This document shows positions 1 through 9,378 of a DNA stretch of 64,000 bases, one piece after another. The first letter of the stretch is position 1; the number at the start of each line of letters is the position of its first letter. The stretch covers positions 1,302,001 to 1,366,000 of the forward strand of contig NZ_CH672390.1 in the NCBI RefSeq assembly GCF_000152865.1. Reading direction: 5' to 3'. The translations under genes were made by a program, and so were the position numbers. This stretch comes from Erythrobacter sp. NAP1 (GTDB taxonomy: Bacteria > Pseudomonadota > Alphaproteobacteria > Sphingomonadales > Sphingomonadaceae). The notes beneath the pieces are model-generated. The model searched no databases, was not told the DNA's origin, and saw only the letters and a program-made list of their open reading frames with translations.

Positions 1-119
1 CAGACTGCACAGCACCCGCACCACGGTGTCTTAGCAACGTCGATGACGCTTGCCGCTGCCGAGGAGGTGCACGCAAGCAGCGCGAGGGGTGCGAACAGGG
101 TTGCGATGCGGTTCTTCAT
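1..119 (-). CDS. DUF411 metal-binding protein (partial, runs off the left edge)
   Basis: Only the first 39 codons are inside the window. They encode a signal peptide (MKNRIATLFAPLALLACTSS, cleavage probably near the ASA/AAA stretch) followed by a Val-Ile-Asp-Val strand and the motif TPWCGCC. A Cys-x-Cys-Cys shortly after an exported N-terminus is the hallmark of DUF411 proteins, periplasmic metal-binding proteins often found with copper or other metal resistance genes. Two ATGs lie back to back; the second is preferred because the GAGGG ribosome site is better spaced from it. It starts 8 bases after the stop of the acyl-CoA synthetase gene, so the two are probably cotranscribed. The family call rests on a short stretch and would need the rest of the gene. 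Confidence 0.7.
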   Translation of the reverse strand, partial: MKNRIATLFAPLALLACTSSAAASVIDVAKTPWCGCCAV

Positions 120-127
120 CATGGCCC

Positions 128-1738
128 TCACGCCTCCAGCTTGTAGTCCGAGAACCGGTCGCGCAGATCTTTCTTCGAGATCTTGCCGGTTGCAGTGTGC
201 GGGATATCGTCAACGAATTCGACTGCGTCGGGCAGCCACCACTTCGCGACGAGCGGCTTCAAGTGCTCTATGATATCATCACCAGTGCATTCGGCCCCTT
301 CGTTCTTGATGACGAACAGCACCGGGCGCTCGTCCCACTTAGGGTGGAACATGCCGACGCACGCCGCCTCGGCGACGGCAGGGTGACCGACGGCTGCGTT
401 TTCCAGCTCGACCGAGCTGATCCATTCGCCGCCCGACTTGATCACGTCCTTGGTCCGGTCGGTGAGTTGCAGCGTGCCGTCCGGGTGCAGGATGCCAACG
501 TCGCCAGTGTCGAACCAGCCTTCGTTGTTTACCGCGTCCTGCTCCGCCTTGAAGTAGCGCTTGATGATCCATGGTCCCCGGATCTGGAGCGCGCCGGAAG
601 TCATTCCGTCTCGCGGCAATTCGGTCGCCATGTCGTCGAGGTCCACGGTGCGCAGCTCGACGCCGAAAACGGGGCGCCCCTGCATGGCGCACTTGTCGAC
701 CTTCTCATCAAGCGTGAGCGTATCCCAGTCCCAGGTCGGGCCACCGACCGTGCCGATGGGACTGGTCTCGGTCATGCCCCAGGCGTGCTGCACGCGCGTT
801 CCGTTTTCGAGAAGGCGCTTGATCATGAACTTGGGGGCAGCCGAACCGCCGATAGTTGCGGCTTTCAGCGGCGGCAGGTCGAGGCCTTCCTTGTCGCAAT
901 ACTGGAAGTGAGCGAGCCAGACGGTTGGCACGCCCGCGCTGTCGGTGACACCCTCCTTGATCATCATCTCGTGCAGCACAGCCGGGTCGTTGACCGCCGA
1001 GAACACGAACTTAATGCCAGCCATCGCGCCAGCGTAGGGCAGCCCCCAGCTGGCCGCGTGGAACATCGGGACCACGGGGAGCATCACCGAGGCACTCGAG
1101 AAGTTGAAAGCGGCAGGCTGTAGCCCGCTGATGGCGTGCATGACGGTGGAGCGATGTTCGTACTGGACGCCCTTGGGATTGCCGGTCGTGCCGCTGGTGT
1201 AACAGATCATGCACGGATCGCGCTCGTCTCCGGCGAACCATTCGGTCTCACCATCCTGTTCGCCGATCCAATCCTCGAAGCTGGTCGTGTGCTCGCCGGA
1301 ATCGTAGCAGATGTAGTGCTCGACCGTGGGCCAGCGGTCCTTCATCGCATCGACGATCGGCTGAAAAGCTGCATCGTAAAGCAGCACGCGGTCTTCAGCG
1401 TGGGTGACGATGTATTCGAGCTGATCTTCGAACAGGCGCGGGTTCACCGTGTGGAGCACCCCGCCCATGCCAGCAACGCCGTACCAGCTTACGAGGTGAC
1501 GCGAATGGTTCATCGCAAGGCTCGCAACGCGTTCGCCCGGCTTGATGCCAAGAGCCTTCAATGCCTGCGCCATCTTCAGCGCATCTTCGCGGATACCGGC
1601 CCAGTTGGTGCGGGTTTCGCTGCCGTCGGCCCAGCGCGTGACGATTTCGCGCGCTCCGGCTTCGCGTGCGGCATGGTCGATCACCGACGTGATCCGCATG
1701 CTCCAGTCCTGCATGGCACCCAGGTTCTGCGTCTGCAT
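128..1738 (-). CDS. AMP-forming acyl-CoA synthetase (fatty acid-CoA ligase)
   Basis: A 536-residue ANL-superfamily enzyme that would activate a fatty acid to acyl-AMP and then acyl-CoA in the cytoplasm. The P-loop motif [17 protein letters not shown], the adenylation motif around [13 protein letters not shown], the WFDTGDVG segment and the C-terminal [15 protein letters not shown] lysine are all present and in family order. Length is typical for medium/long-chain ligases such as AlkK. The longer reading frame has an upstream in-frame ATG, but [12 protein letters not shown] is the better start because CAGGAGAG lies about 10-14 bases upstream of it. A DUF411 gene follows directly. Chain-length preference cannot be read from the sequence. 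Confidence 0.93.
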   Translation of the reverse strand: MQTQNLGAMQDWSMRITSVIDHAAREAGAREIVTRWADGSETRTNWAGIREDALKMAQALKALGIKPGERVASLAMNHSRHLVSWYGVAGMGGVLHTVNPRLFEDQLEYIVTHAEDRVLLYDAAFQPIVDAMKDRWPTVEHYICYDSGEHTTSFEDWIGEQDGETEWFAGDERDPCMICYTSGTTGNPKGVQYEHRSTVMHAISGLQPAAFNFSSASVMLPVVPMFHAASWGLPYAGAMAGIKFVFSAVNDPAVLHEMMIKEGVTDSAGVPTVWLAHFQYCDKEGLDLPPLKAATIGGSAAPKFMIKRLLENGTRVQHAWGMTETSPIGTVGGPTWDWDTLTLDEKVDKCAMQGRPVFGVELRTVDLDDMATELPRDGMTSGALQIRGPWIIKRYFKAEQDAVNNEGWFDTGDVGILHPDGTLQLTDRTKDVIKSGGEWISSVELENAAVGHPAVAEAACVGMFHPKWDERPVLFVIKNEGAECTGDDIIEHLKPLVAKWWLPDAVEFVDDIPHTATGKISKKDLRDRFSDYKLEA

Positions 1739-1940
1739 CGTTGTTTCTCTCTCTCCTGAAAAATAATCGGCCGCAAAAAGCAGCCTCTCTCCGAGAGGGA
1801 TCATGGCGCGCAGACCCGCGCATTGCAATCGGCGATCCTCGCATCGGACAGATGTATGACAAGGTGAAGGAATGCGTCATGTACCTGCCATAGGCGCAGC
1901 TTACCCGCACAAGAGAGTTCAAAACTCAGTGAGGGTTACA

Positions 1941-3077
1941 ATGAAAAGAACAGCACTTTTGCTTGCTACCACTGCGGTAGCAATTGCCGCTCCTGCACAG
2001 GCGCGCGAGGGGCAGGCATATGTCGGTCTCGAAGCGGGCATCAACGATGGCAACCAGATCGACATCGATCTCGCCGATACCGATCCGCAGACCAACGCGG
2101 CCTTTGCCGATCCGAACCTCGGTTTCGATGCCGACGTGATCTTCGGATACGATTTCGGTTGGTTCCGGCTTGAAGCCGAGGGTTCCTACAAGAACAATGG
2201 CATCGACGATGTTACCCTGCTCAACCCGACCTTCACTGCAGGCGGTCAGACAACTCCGGTCAGCTTCGTAAGCTCATCGGCTGACATCAATATCATCAGT
2301 GGCATGGTGAATGCGCTGATCGAATTCGGGGACGACGACGGCATTCAAGTCTATGCCGGGGGCGGTGCCGGTATCGCGCGGGTCGACCTTTCGATCGAAC
2401 CTGCCAATTTCGGCAGCCTCATCGACGACTCCAGCAGCGACTTCGCTTACCAGGCAATCGCCGGTTTCCGGGTTCCCGTAAACGATCGGATGGATGTCGG
2501 CCTCAAGTATCGCTACTTTGTAGTGGACGAGTTCGAAATCGACGCTGCGAACGGCAACCCGATCGAGGTCGACTGCCAATCTCACTCGGTTATGGCGAGC
2601 CTCATCTGGAACCTCGGCGGTCAGGCTGCGCCCCCGCCGCCTCCTCCGCCCCCGCCGCCTCCTCCTCCGCCTCCCCCACCGCCGCTACCGCCGCCTGCTC
2701 CTCCGCCCCCGCCGCCTGCTCCGGCGTGCAACACTGGCCCCTACATCGTGTTTTTCGATTTCGATGAGAGCGCGATCACGGCGGATGCTGCGACGATCCT
2801 CGACAATGCGATCACCGCCTATGCGAATTGCGGCATGGCGCGCGTGATGCTCGCCGGTCATACAGACCGGTCAGGCAGCGTAAGCTACAACATGGCTCTG
2901 GCCGAGCGCCGCAATATGAGCGTGATGGAATACATGACCGGTCGCGGCATTCCTGCTGCACGGATCATGGGTGAAGCGTTCGGTGAATCGCAGCCGCGCG
3001 TTCCCACCGCGGACGGCGTGCGCGAACTTCAGAACCGCCGTGTTGAGGTCACCTACGGCCCCGCTTCGGGCATGTAA
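1941..3077 (+). CDS. OmpA-family outer membrane protein, copy 1
   Basis: A 378-residue precursor. Residues 1-21 form a signal peptide ending AAPAQA. Residues about 22-230 look like an eight-stranded porin-like barrel (alternating aromatic and polar residues, VGLKYRYFVV near the end). A linker of 18 consecutive prolines, then LPPPA and six more, leads to a C-terminal OmpA peptidoglycan-binding domain (VFFDFDESAIT, LAGHTDRSGSVSYNMALAERR split across the helix, ELQNRRVEVTYG). Proteins of this kind tether the outer membrane to peptidoglycan. ATG 1941 is chosen because it has a GTGAGG ribosome site and opens directly into the signal peptide. A second gene of exactly the same length follows, so the pair arose by tandem duplication. 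Confidence 0.92.
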   Translation: MKRTALLLATTAVAIAAPAQAREGQAYVGLEAGINDGNQIDIDLADTDPQTNAAFADPNLGFDADVIFGYDFGWFRLEAEGSYKNNGIDDVTLLNPTFTAGGQTTPVSFVSSSADINIISGMVNALIEFGDDDGIQVYAGGGAGIARVDLSIEPANFGSLIDDSSSDFAYQAIAGFRVPVNDRMDVGLKYRYFVVDEFEIDAANGNPIEVDCQSHSVMASLIWNLGGQAAPPPPPPPPPPPPPPPPPPLPPPAPPPPPPAPACNTGPYIVFFDFDESAITADAATILDNAITAYANCGMARVMLAGHTDRSGSVSYNMALAERRNMSVMEYMTGRGIPAARIMGEAFGESQPRVPTADGVRELQNRRVEVTYGPASGM

Positions 3078-3104
3078 GAAGCGGCATCAATAGAACTCGC
3101 ATTA

Positions 3105-3135
3105 GGGGCCGGAGCATTCCAGCCCCTTCATTTTT
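3105..3135 (+). terminator. Rho-independent terminator of OmpA copy 1
   Basis: Inverted repeat GGGGC...GCCCC with an inner GGA/TCC pair and one mismatch, followed by TTCATTTTT. It lies 27 bases after the stop codon and resembles the terminator of the second copy. Confidence 0.8.
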
Positions 3136-3342
3136 CGGTGGGCGCAAACGCGTCTGACCCAAGTAATTGTCCTCATTGCGATTACCTGAGCCGATGCCAT
3201 TGGTCGCAAGAATGAGGCTGACGACCGACTATTTCACACAGAGCGAAGAAATTTTGGAACTTTGGACAAAGTCACGGATTATTCTCGCAACCGCCACGAT
3301 CCCCCTTTTGCGTGGTTGGTCAAATACATAGTGAGGACAAAA

Positions 3343-4479
3343 ATGAGAAAAACAGCGATCCTGCTTGCCAGCACGGCGGCAATCATCGCAGTCCCGGCGC
3401 AAGCGCGCGAGGGACAGGTCTACGCCGGTATCGGCGGAGGCGTCGTCTTTGAAGACCAGATCGAGATCGAGAGCGAACCCTTCCAGGGTACCCCGCCGCT
3501 GAACGAATCGTTCGTCAACACCGGCACCGGGATCGAGCTGGAAGCCGTGGTCGGTTACGACTTTGGCATGTTCCGTCTCGAGGCCGAGGCAACTTACAAG
3601 GCGCAGGATCATGACACCTTCGTCGTGACCAGCCCGAACAACACTCTCGGTGTCCCCGGCGGCTTCCGCACCGGTCCCGACAGCACTCAAGACACCCTGA
3701 CCGCAATGCTCAACGGCATGATCGACATCGGTGACGATGACGGCCTGCAGTTCTTCGTTGGCGGCGGCGCTGGTTTTGCCAATGTGAGCTTTCAGCTCAG
3801 CGATCCGGTCAACGGCGTGTTCGCTGACGATAGTGACACGACCTTTGCCTACCAGGGCATCGCCGGCGCTCGTTATCCGATCGCTGACAATGTCGATCTG
3901 GGCGTGAAGTATCGCTACTTCCGCGCCGACAATGTTGAAGTCGAAGGCTTTGGTGGCAACGGACTTGAGCTGTTTCAAGAATCGCACTCGATCCTCGGCA
4001 CGTTGACCTTCAACTTCGGTGGTCAGGATGCGCCGCCACCGCCGCCTCCTCCCCCGCCGCCGCCACCGCCGCCGCCTCCCCCGCCACCGCCGCCGCCACC
4101 GCCGCCGCCCGCTCCTGAGCCGGCGCCGTGTAACACCGGCCCGTACATCGTCTTCTTCGACTTTGATGAAAGCGCGATCACTTCGGAAGCTGCGACCATT
4201 TTGGATAATGCCGTGACGGCTTATTCGAACTGCGGCAGCGCGCGCGTGATGCTTGCCGGTCACACCGACACGGTCGGCAGTCAGAGCTACAATCTCGACC
4301 TTGCGGCCCGTCGCAACGCGAGTGTGCAGCAGTACCTGACCGGTCGCGGCGTGGCTCGTTCCATGATTGCGAGCGAGGCGTTCGGCGAAAGCGATCTGCG
4401 CGTTCCCACCGCTGACGGTGTGCGCGAACTGCAAAACCGCCGCGTCGAAATCACTTACGGTCCGGGTTCGGGCATGTAA
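3343..4479 (+). CDS. OmpA-family outer membrane protein, copy 2
   Basis: A 378-residue precursor, paralogous to the preceding gene and the same length. Signal peptide MRKTAILLASTAAIIAVPAQA; barrel domain to about residue 230 (VGYDFGMFRLEAEATY, DLGVKYRYFRAD); then an uninterrupted run of 26 prolines; then an OmpA domain with VFFDFDESAIT, LAGHTDTVGSQSYN and ELQNRRVEITYG. The C-terminal domain is far more conserved between the copies than the barrel, as expected if surface loops diverge. ATG 3343 follows GTGAGGA and matches the start context of copy 1. The proline run should make translation depend strongly on elongation factor P (general knowledge, not shown here). Confidence 0.92.
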   Translation: MRKTAILLASTAAIIAVPAQAREGQVYAGIGGGVVFEDQIEIESEPFQGTPPLNESFVNTGTGIELEAVVGYDFGMFRLEAEATYKAQDHDTFVVTSPNNTLGVPGGFRTGPDSTQDTLTAMLNGMIDIGDDDGLQFFVGGGAGFANVSFQLSDPVNGVFADDSDTTFAYQGIAGARYPIADNVDLGVKYRYFRADNVEVEGFGGNGLELFQESHSILGTLTFNFGGQDAPPPPPPPPPPPPPPPPPPPPPPPPPPAPEPAPCNTGPYIVFFDFDESAITSEAATILDNAVTAYSNCGSARVMLAGHTDTVGSQSYNLDLAARRNASVQQYLTGRGVARSMIASEAFGESDLRVPTADGVRELQNRRVEITYGPGSGM

Positions 4480-4506
4480 GCGAAGTTCGAAGCTTGAATT
4501 GCGAAA

Positions 4507-4533
4507 GGGGCCGGAGCGATCCGGCCCCTTTTT
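4507..4533 (+). terminator. Strong intrinsic terminator of OmpA copy 2
   Basis: A perfect 9-bp stem GGGGCCGGA / TCCGGCCCC with a GCGA tetraloop and a T5 tail. It sits between convergent genes, with the stop of the DUF4019 gene starting three bases further on, so it may also slow transcription from the other strand. Confidence 0.92.
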
Positions 4534-4535
4534 CG

Positions 4536-5327
4536 TTACCGGTCGCCTTCGAGCGGGGTGATCTTGTAATCGACCACCTGCCACTCAGATCCTACGCGTT
4601 CGAGGACGACCCGCTCGATCTGACGGTTTTCGTATTCAAACAGCGAGTTGAACACGACGATTTCGTACTCACCGCCTTCGCGCCCCTTGAACTCGTCCGT
4701 GCGCGTAACGGTGGCGAGCGAGCGATCCTGAATGTCGCCCTTCGTCATGCGAAGCGTCAGCCCGAACTTCCATTTGCCGAGCGAATACTGATCGCGGAGC
4801 GCCTCTCCCGCCTCTTCGTAGCTTTCGTCAAATTTGCCGAAATCGATGAGGCCGAGCCAGCGCCGCGCCTGGAGTTCGGACTGGGATGGCCGCGGTGCCA
4901 CCGATGCGCTCTCGGTTGAAGGCGCTTGCGAGGGGATGACCGCCAGGATTGCGAGCGATAGAGCCAGAGTAAATGACATGATCAGAATACCTTTCCGCCG
5001 CGCTGCGAACTGGAAAATTCCGGTTTCGCTTCGATCCGCGGCAGATGGATCATCCTGATTTTCTTGGTTTTCCCGTACCCCCAAAGGATTGTGCACAAGG
5101 GATTTGGGGTCCGACGCGTTCGATCCATTCTCGGCGCTGGCGAGTAGCCTTGCGGCTTCCTTGCTTGTGGTAACGCCCAGTTTGCGCCGCGCGCTGCGCA
5201 GGCGATCATTGAGCGTGTGCACCGAAATATCGAGCTCATTGGCCGACGATTTTGCATCGTACCCCGCCAACAGCAGCCGCAGCGCCTCCTTCTCCTTGTC
5301 GGTGAGCTCCGCGACGGGATCAGACAT
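4536..5327 (-). CDS. Membrane-anchored LuxR-type HTH protein with DUF4019 domain
   Basis: 263 residues in three parts. Residues 1-65 are a LuxR/GerE-type helix-turn-helix (LTDKEKEALRLLLAGYDAKS then DISVHTLNDRLRSARRKLGV). Residues 66-112 are a polar linker, 113-132 a single transmembrane helix (ILIMSFTLALSLAILAVIPS), and about 152-260 a DUF4019 domain (RRWLGLIDFGKFDESYEEAG ... VVLERVGSEWQVVDYKI). The topology predicted is HTH in the cytoplasm and DUF4019 in the periplasm, like a ToxR-type one-component regulator; that role is inferred. The start ATG shares one base with the dnaE stop (TGATG), so it is translationally coupled to dnaE. Similar HTH-DUF4019 proteins occur in Sphingomonadales; their ligand is unknown to me. 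Confidence 0.82.
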   Translation of the reverse strand: MSDPVAELTDKEKEALRLLLAGYDAKSSANELDISVHTLNDRLRSARRKLGVTTSKEAARLLASAENGSNASDPKSLVHNPLGVRENQENQDDPSAADRSETGIFQFAARRKGILIMSFTLALSLAILAVIPSQAPSTESASVAPRPSQSELQARRWLGLIDFGKFDESYEEAGEALRDQYSLGKWKFGLTLRMTKGDIQDRSLATVTRTDEFKGREGGEYEIVVFNSLFEYENRQIERVVLERVGSEWQVVDYKITPLEGDR

Positions 5328-8300
5328 CAGGCCACCAGCTTGAGGTTCGCCCGTCCTCGAAGCGGTTCGAGCGCGACGTTCTCGATACCCTCCGCCTGTG
5401 CAAGCCGCTCGGCAAGCTCGCCATCGAGAACGAAGTTCGAGCCGAGCCGCATATGCGCTTCCTCGTCAGGTCCGAGGATAAGCCGGACAAGCACTTCGCC
5501 CGGCGCCTTGTCGTCCTGTGTCAGTTCCAGTTTCAGCTCTGCCAGTCCGTCCAGACTGGTCACATCCATCTTGAGGATCATCGGCGTACTGCCAGTGACC
5601 GAGGAAAGCGGCCTTGCTCCGCGTACCGTGAGACGCGGAGGTTCGCCGGGATTGGGAGAATCGAGCTCAACCGTGAGCAGCACGCATTCCCCGCTATCGG
5701 CCCAGTTCTGGAAGCTCGAGACGAGCGACTCTTCAAAACACGCCGCCGAGAATTGACCCGAGGAGTCCGAAAATTGCCCGCGCACGAACTCCGCCCCGCG
5801 CTTGGTGCGGCCCTTGCCAGCGCTCTCGACCATGGCCGCGATCACAGCGGTCTGGCGGCCAGCAGGCGCGCCGCCATCCATCAGGCTCTGGTAAGTGCGC
5901 GCTCCCTGTGCCGAGGCGACTTCGCGATATTGCTGGACCGGGTGGGCGGAGAAGTAGAACCCGAAATTCTCGCGTTCCTTCGCCATCTGGTCGGGCCGTG
6001 ACCAGCTTTCGGCAGGCTGCAGGCGCAAGTCTTCCTGCGGGGCATTGTCGCCGCCAAACAGGCCGCCCTGCCCGCTCGACCGCTCCCGTGCCGCCGCATC
6101 GGCGGTGGCGAGCAGCAGGTCGGCGTTGGCGAACAATTCTCCACGGTTGGGGTAGAGCCCGTCTAGCGCACCTGCGCAGATCAACCCTTCGAGCTGGCGC
6201 CGGTTCATCGCGCCGTGTGGCATGCGCTCAAACAGGTCCTTGAGGCTCTCGAACGGTCCTTTGGAGCGGCGTTCGGCAACAATTGCCTCCATCGCCTTCT
6301 CACCGACATTGCGAATGCCCGCGAGCGCATAGCGGACCGCGTAGCCATCGTCGGTTTGTTCGACCGTGAAGCGCGCTTCGGAATGGTTCACGTCCGGCGG
6401 TAGCACCTCGACCCCAGACCCGTTCGCGCGCTCCGCCGGGTAGCGGCGAGCATCGTCGACGAAGATGTTGAGCTTTTCCGACTGGTGAAGGTCGAAGCAC
6501 ATCGACGCGGCGTAGAATTCTTCGGGGTAATGCGCCTTCATCCAAGCGGTCTGATAGGCGAGCAATGCGTAAGCGGCGGCGTGCGACTTGTTGAAACCGT
6601 AGCCTGCGAATTTGTCGATCAAGTCGAACAGCTCGTTCGCCTGCTTGGCCTCGATACCTGAGACGTCCTTGCAGCCTTCGACAAAGCGGCCGCGCTGGAT
6701 GTCCATTTCAGCCTGGACCTTCTTACCCATCGCTCGGCGCAGGAGATCAGCATCGCCGAGCGAGTATCCGGCCAGGATCTGCGCGGCCTGCATGACCTGT
6801 TCCTGATAGACGAAGATGCCGTAGGTTTCGGCGAGAATCCCTTCGAGCTTGGGATGCGGGTATTCAATCGCCACCTCGCCCGCCTTGCGCTGTCCGAACA
6901 GCGGAATGTTGTCCATCGGACCCGGACGATAGAGCGAGACAAGCGCGATGATGTCGCCGAAATTCGAAGGCTTCACCGCCTTCAGCGTACGGCGCATGCC
7001 TTCCGATTCCAGCTGGAACACGCCGACCGTGTTACCCATCTGCATGAGATCGTAGACCGCCGTGTCATCCAGCGGCAGCGCGCCGAGATCGATCTCGATC
7101 CCGCGCATGGCGAGCAGGTCCACCGCCTTGCGCAGCACCGACAGCGTCTTGAGCCCGAGAAAGTCGAACTTCACGAGGCCCGAGCTTTCGACATTCTTCA
7201 TGTCGTATTGCGTCACCGGCATATCCGAACGCGGATCGCGATAAAGCGGAACAAGCTGCGCCAGTGGCCGGTCCCCGATCACCACACCGGCTGCGTGGGT
7301 CGAGGAGTTTCGCGGCAAACCTTCAAGCTGAAGTGCCAGATCGACGAGGCGCTTCACCTCGTTGTCGTTGTCGTATTCTTTCTTGAAATCCGCCGCTCCA
7401 TTGAGAGCGCGGGGCAGAGTCCACGGATCGGTTGGATGGTTCGGCACCATCTTGCACAGGCGATCGACCTGCCCGTAGCTCATCTGCAGGATGCGCCCGC
7501 AATCGCGCAGCACCGCGCGGGCTTTCATCTTACCGAAGGTGATGATCTGAGCGACGTGGTCATGGCCGTATTTCTTCTGCACGTAGCGGATGACTTCACC
7601 GCGCCGCGTTTCGCAGAAGTCGATGTCGAAGTCGGGCATCGACACACGTTCGGGGTTGAGGAAACGCTCGAACAGCAATCCCAGCTGGATCGGGTCGAGG
7701 TCGGTAATGGTCAGCGCCCAGGCGACGATCGAGCCAGCACCCGAACCACGTCCTGGCCCCACAGGAATGCCTTGGTCCTTTGCCCATTGGATAAAGTCGG
7801 CAACGATCAGGAAGTATCCGGGAAAGCCCATCCCGACGATGATATCGATCTCGTAATCGAGGCGGTCGAAATAGACCTTACGATCCTCTTCGGAGAGGTC
7901 CTCATAGGACGAAAGCCGCTCTTCCAGACCTGCCTTCGATTGCTCCGCCAGCATCTTTGCCTCGCCCTCGAGGTCACCGGCGAGGCTCGGCAGGATCGGG
8001 TCGCGATATGGCGGCGCGTAAGCACAGCGCTGCGCGATGACGAGGGTGTTGGCGGTTGCCTCAGGAAGATCGGCGAACAGCTCTTCCATCATATTCGAAG
8101 ATTTGACGAAGGCAGCGTGATTGGTTCGCGGGCGATCCTCGTTCTCGATATAGGTCGAGTTCGCGATGCACAGCATGGCGTCATGCGCCTTGTGCATGTG
8201 GGGCTCGGCGAAGTTCGCGGGATTTGTCGCGACGAGAGGCAGAGCGCGATTATACGCCATCTCGATCAGCGCATCCTCGGCCCGCTCGCACACCGGATCA

Positions 8301-8824
8301 CCGTGGCGTGCAAGCTCGATATAGAGGCGGTTCACGAACAGCTTGTCGAGCCGCTCGACAAAAGTGGTCGCAGTGTCGACCTGCCCCTCTGCGAGCAGAC
8401 GCGTCAAAGCCCCCTCGCCCGCGCCGGTCAACGCGATCAGGCCATCTGTATGGCCTTCCAAATCGTCCATGACGACATGTGGCTCGAGCTCAAGCGGGCG
8501 ATCGAGGTGCGCCTTGGAGACGAGATGGCATAGATTGTCATATCCCGCCTCATCCTGCGCGAGCAGCGGCAGGTAATCGACAAGCTTGCCTTCGCTACCC
8601 TCGCGAGCAACACCCAGCAGCGTGCCGATGATCGGCTGCACGCCCTCGCTCTTGCAGGCATTGGCGAACATGACCGCGCCATACAGGCCGTTGCGGTCAC
8701 AGATCGAAATCGCGGGAAAGCCGCGCTCCTTCGCCAGCTTGGCGATCGCCTTGGGATCGATGGCTCCTTCAAGCATCGAATAGGACGACAAGACGCGTAG
8801 CGGGACGAAGGGAGCGAAGGGCAT
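5327..8824 (-). CDS. dnaE: DNA polymerase III alpha subunit
   Basis: 1165 residues, the usual length for the replicative C-family polymerase that copies the chromosome as the core of the holoenzyme. The N-terminal PHP domain begins FVPLRVLSSYSMLEGAIDPK. The polymerase active site contains PDFDIDFCETRRGEV with the catalytic aspartates and GPGRGSGAGSIVAWAL. The fingers region (GVFQLESEGMRRTLK), the tandem HhH, and a C-terminal OB-fold follow. The start at MPFAP fits E. coli DnaE, which begins a few residues before the same motif, although the AGGG ribosome site sits unusually close to the ATG. The stop overlaps the start of the LuxR/DUF4019 gene by one base. Confidence 0.97.
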   Translation of the reverse strand: MPFAPFVPLRVLSSYSMLEGAIDPKAIAKLAKERGFPAISICDRNGLYGAVMFANACKSEGVQPIIGTLLGVAREGSEGKLVDYLPLLAQDEAGYDNLCHLVSKAHLDRPLELEPHVVMDDLEGHTDGLIALTGAGEGALTRLLAEGQVDTATTFVERLDKLFVNRLYIELARHGDPVCERAEDALIEMAYNRALPLVATNPANFAEPHMHKAHDAMLCIANSTYIENEDRPRTNHAAFVKSSNMMEELFADLPEATANTLVIAQRCAYAPPYRDPILPSLAGDLEGEAKMLAEQSKAGLEERLSSYEDLSEEDRKVYFDRLDYEIDIIVGMGFPGYFLIVADFIQWAKDQGIPVGPGRGSGAGSIVAWALTITDLDPIQLGLLFERFLNPERVSMPDFDIDFCETRRGEVIRYVQKKYGHDHVAQIITFGKMKARAVLRDCGRILQMSYGQVDRLCKMVPNHPTDPWTLPRALNGAADFKKEYDNDNEVKRLVDLALQLEGLPRNSSTHAAGVVIGDRPLAQLVPLYRDPRSDMPVTQYDMKNVESSGLVKFDFLGLKTLSVLRKAVDLLAMRGIEIDLGALPLDDTAVYDLMQMGNTVGVFQLESEGMRRTLKAVKPSNFGDIIALVSLYRPGPMDNIPLFGQRKAGEVAIEYPHPKLEGILAETYGIFVYQEQVMQAAQILAGYSLGDADLLRRAMGKKVQAEMDIQRGRFVEGCKDVSGIEAKQANELFDLIDKFAGYGFNKSHAAAYALLAYQTAWMKAHYPEEFYAASMCFDLHQSEKLNIFVDDARRYPAERANGSGVEVLPPDVNHSEARFTVEQTDDGYAVRYALAGIRNVGEKAMEAIVAERRSKGPFESLKDLFERMPHGAMNRRQLEGLICAGALDGLYPNRGELFANADLLLATADAAARERSSGQGGLFGGDNAPQEDLRLQPAESWSRPDQMAKERENFGFYFSAHPVQQYREVASAQGARTYQSLMDGGAPAGRQTAVIAAMVESAGKGRTKRGAEFVRGQFSDSSGQFSAACFEESLVSSFQNWADSGECVLLTVELDSPNPGEPPRLTVRGARPLSSVTGSTPMILKMDVTSLDGLAELKLELTQDDKAPGEVLVRLILGPDEEAHMRLGSNFVLDGELAERLAQAEGIENVALEPLRGRANLKLVA

Positions 8825-8898
8825 ACCCTAATCTAGGAAAATTGCCTGAAATCGGAAGCGTTGGCCTACGCTAATTCTCCACAGATCGTGGACAATTC

Positions 8899-9378
8899 TC
8901 AGATCAGCTTTTCGATATCCTTCGCGATCATGCGCGGCGTGTCCTGCGGGCCGTAACGCTTCACGACGTTGCCTTCGCGGTCGATCAGGAACTTGGTGAA
9001 GTTCCACTTGATCGATTTGGAGCCCATCACGCCCTTCTTCTCGCTCTTCATCCAGTCGTAGAGCGGTGATGCATCTGGTCCGTTCACGTCGATCTTGGCC
9101 ATCAACGGGAAAGTAACACCAAAATTGACCTTGCAGAATTCGGCGATCTCGTCGGCATTGCCGGGCTCCTGTGCGCCGAACTGGTTGCAGGGGAAGCCGA
9201 GAACTTCGAAATCCTTGTCCTTGAAGTCCTGATAGAGCTTTTCCAGCCCATCATACTGCGGGGTAAAACCGCATTTGGACGCGGTGTTCACCACCAGCAG
9301 GACCTTGCCCTTCTTGGTCGCAAGATCGAGCGTTTCGCCCCGGTTGGTGGTTACTTCAAAATCGGCAATCGTGGTCAT
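8899..9378 (-). CDS. Glutathione peroxidase family protein
   Basis: 159 residues, a thiol peroxidase that reduces hydrogen peroxide or lipid peroxides. The catalytic cysteine is in NTASKCGFTPQYDGL, the glutamine in GFPCNQFGAQEPG and the tryptophan in KWNFTKFLIDREG, which gives the family tetrad with Cys rather than selenocysteine. ATG 9378 (MTTIADFEVTT) is chosen over an upstream in-frame start because it forms an ATGA overlap with the stop of the preceding gene and matches the usual family N-terminus. No signal peptide, so cytoplasmic. Confidence 0.94.
   Translation of the reverse strand: MTTIADFEVTTNRGETLDLATKKGKVLLVVNTASKCGFTPQYDGLEKLYQDFKDKDFEVLGFPCNQFGAQEPGNADEIAEFCKVNFGVTFPLMAKIDVNGPDASPLYDWMKSEKKGVMGSKSIKWNFTKFLIDREGNVVKRYGPQDTPRMIAKDIEKLI

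Noticed and set aside
3078..3342. Extra gene between the OmpA copies
   Set aside because: The in-frame upstream extension of copy 2 lacks a ribosome site and would block the signal peptide; the interval holds the first terminator and the second promoter.
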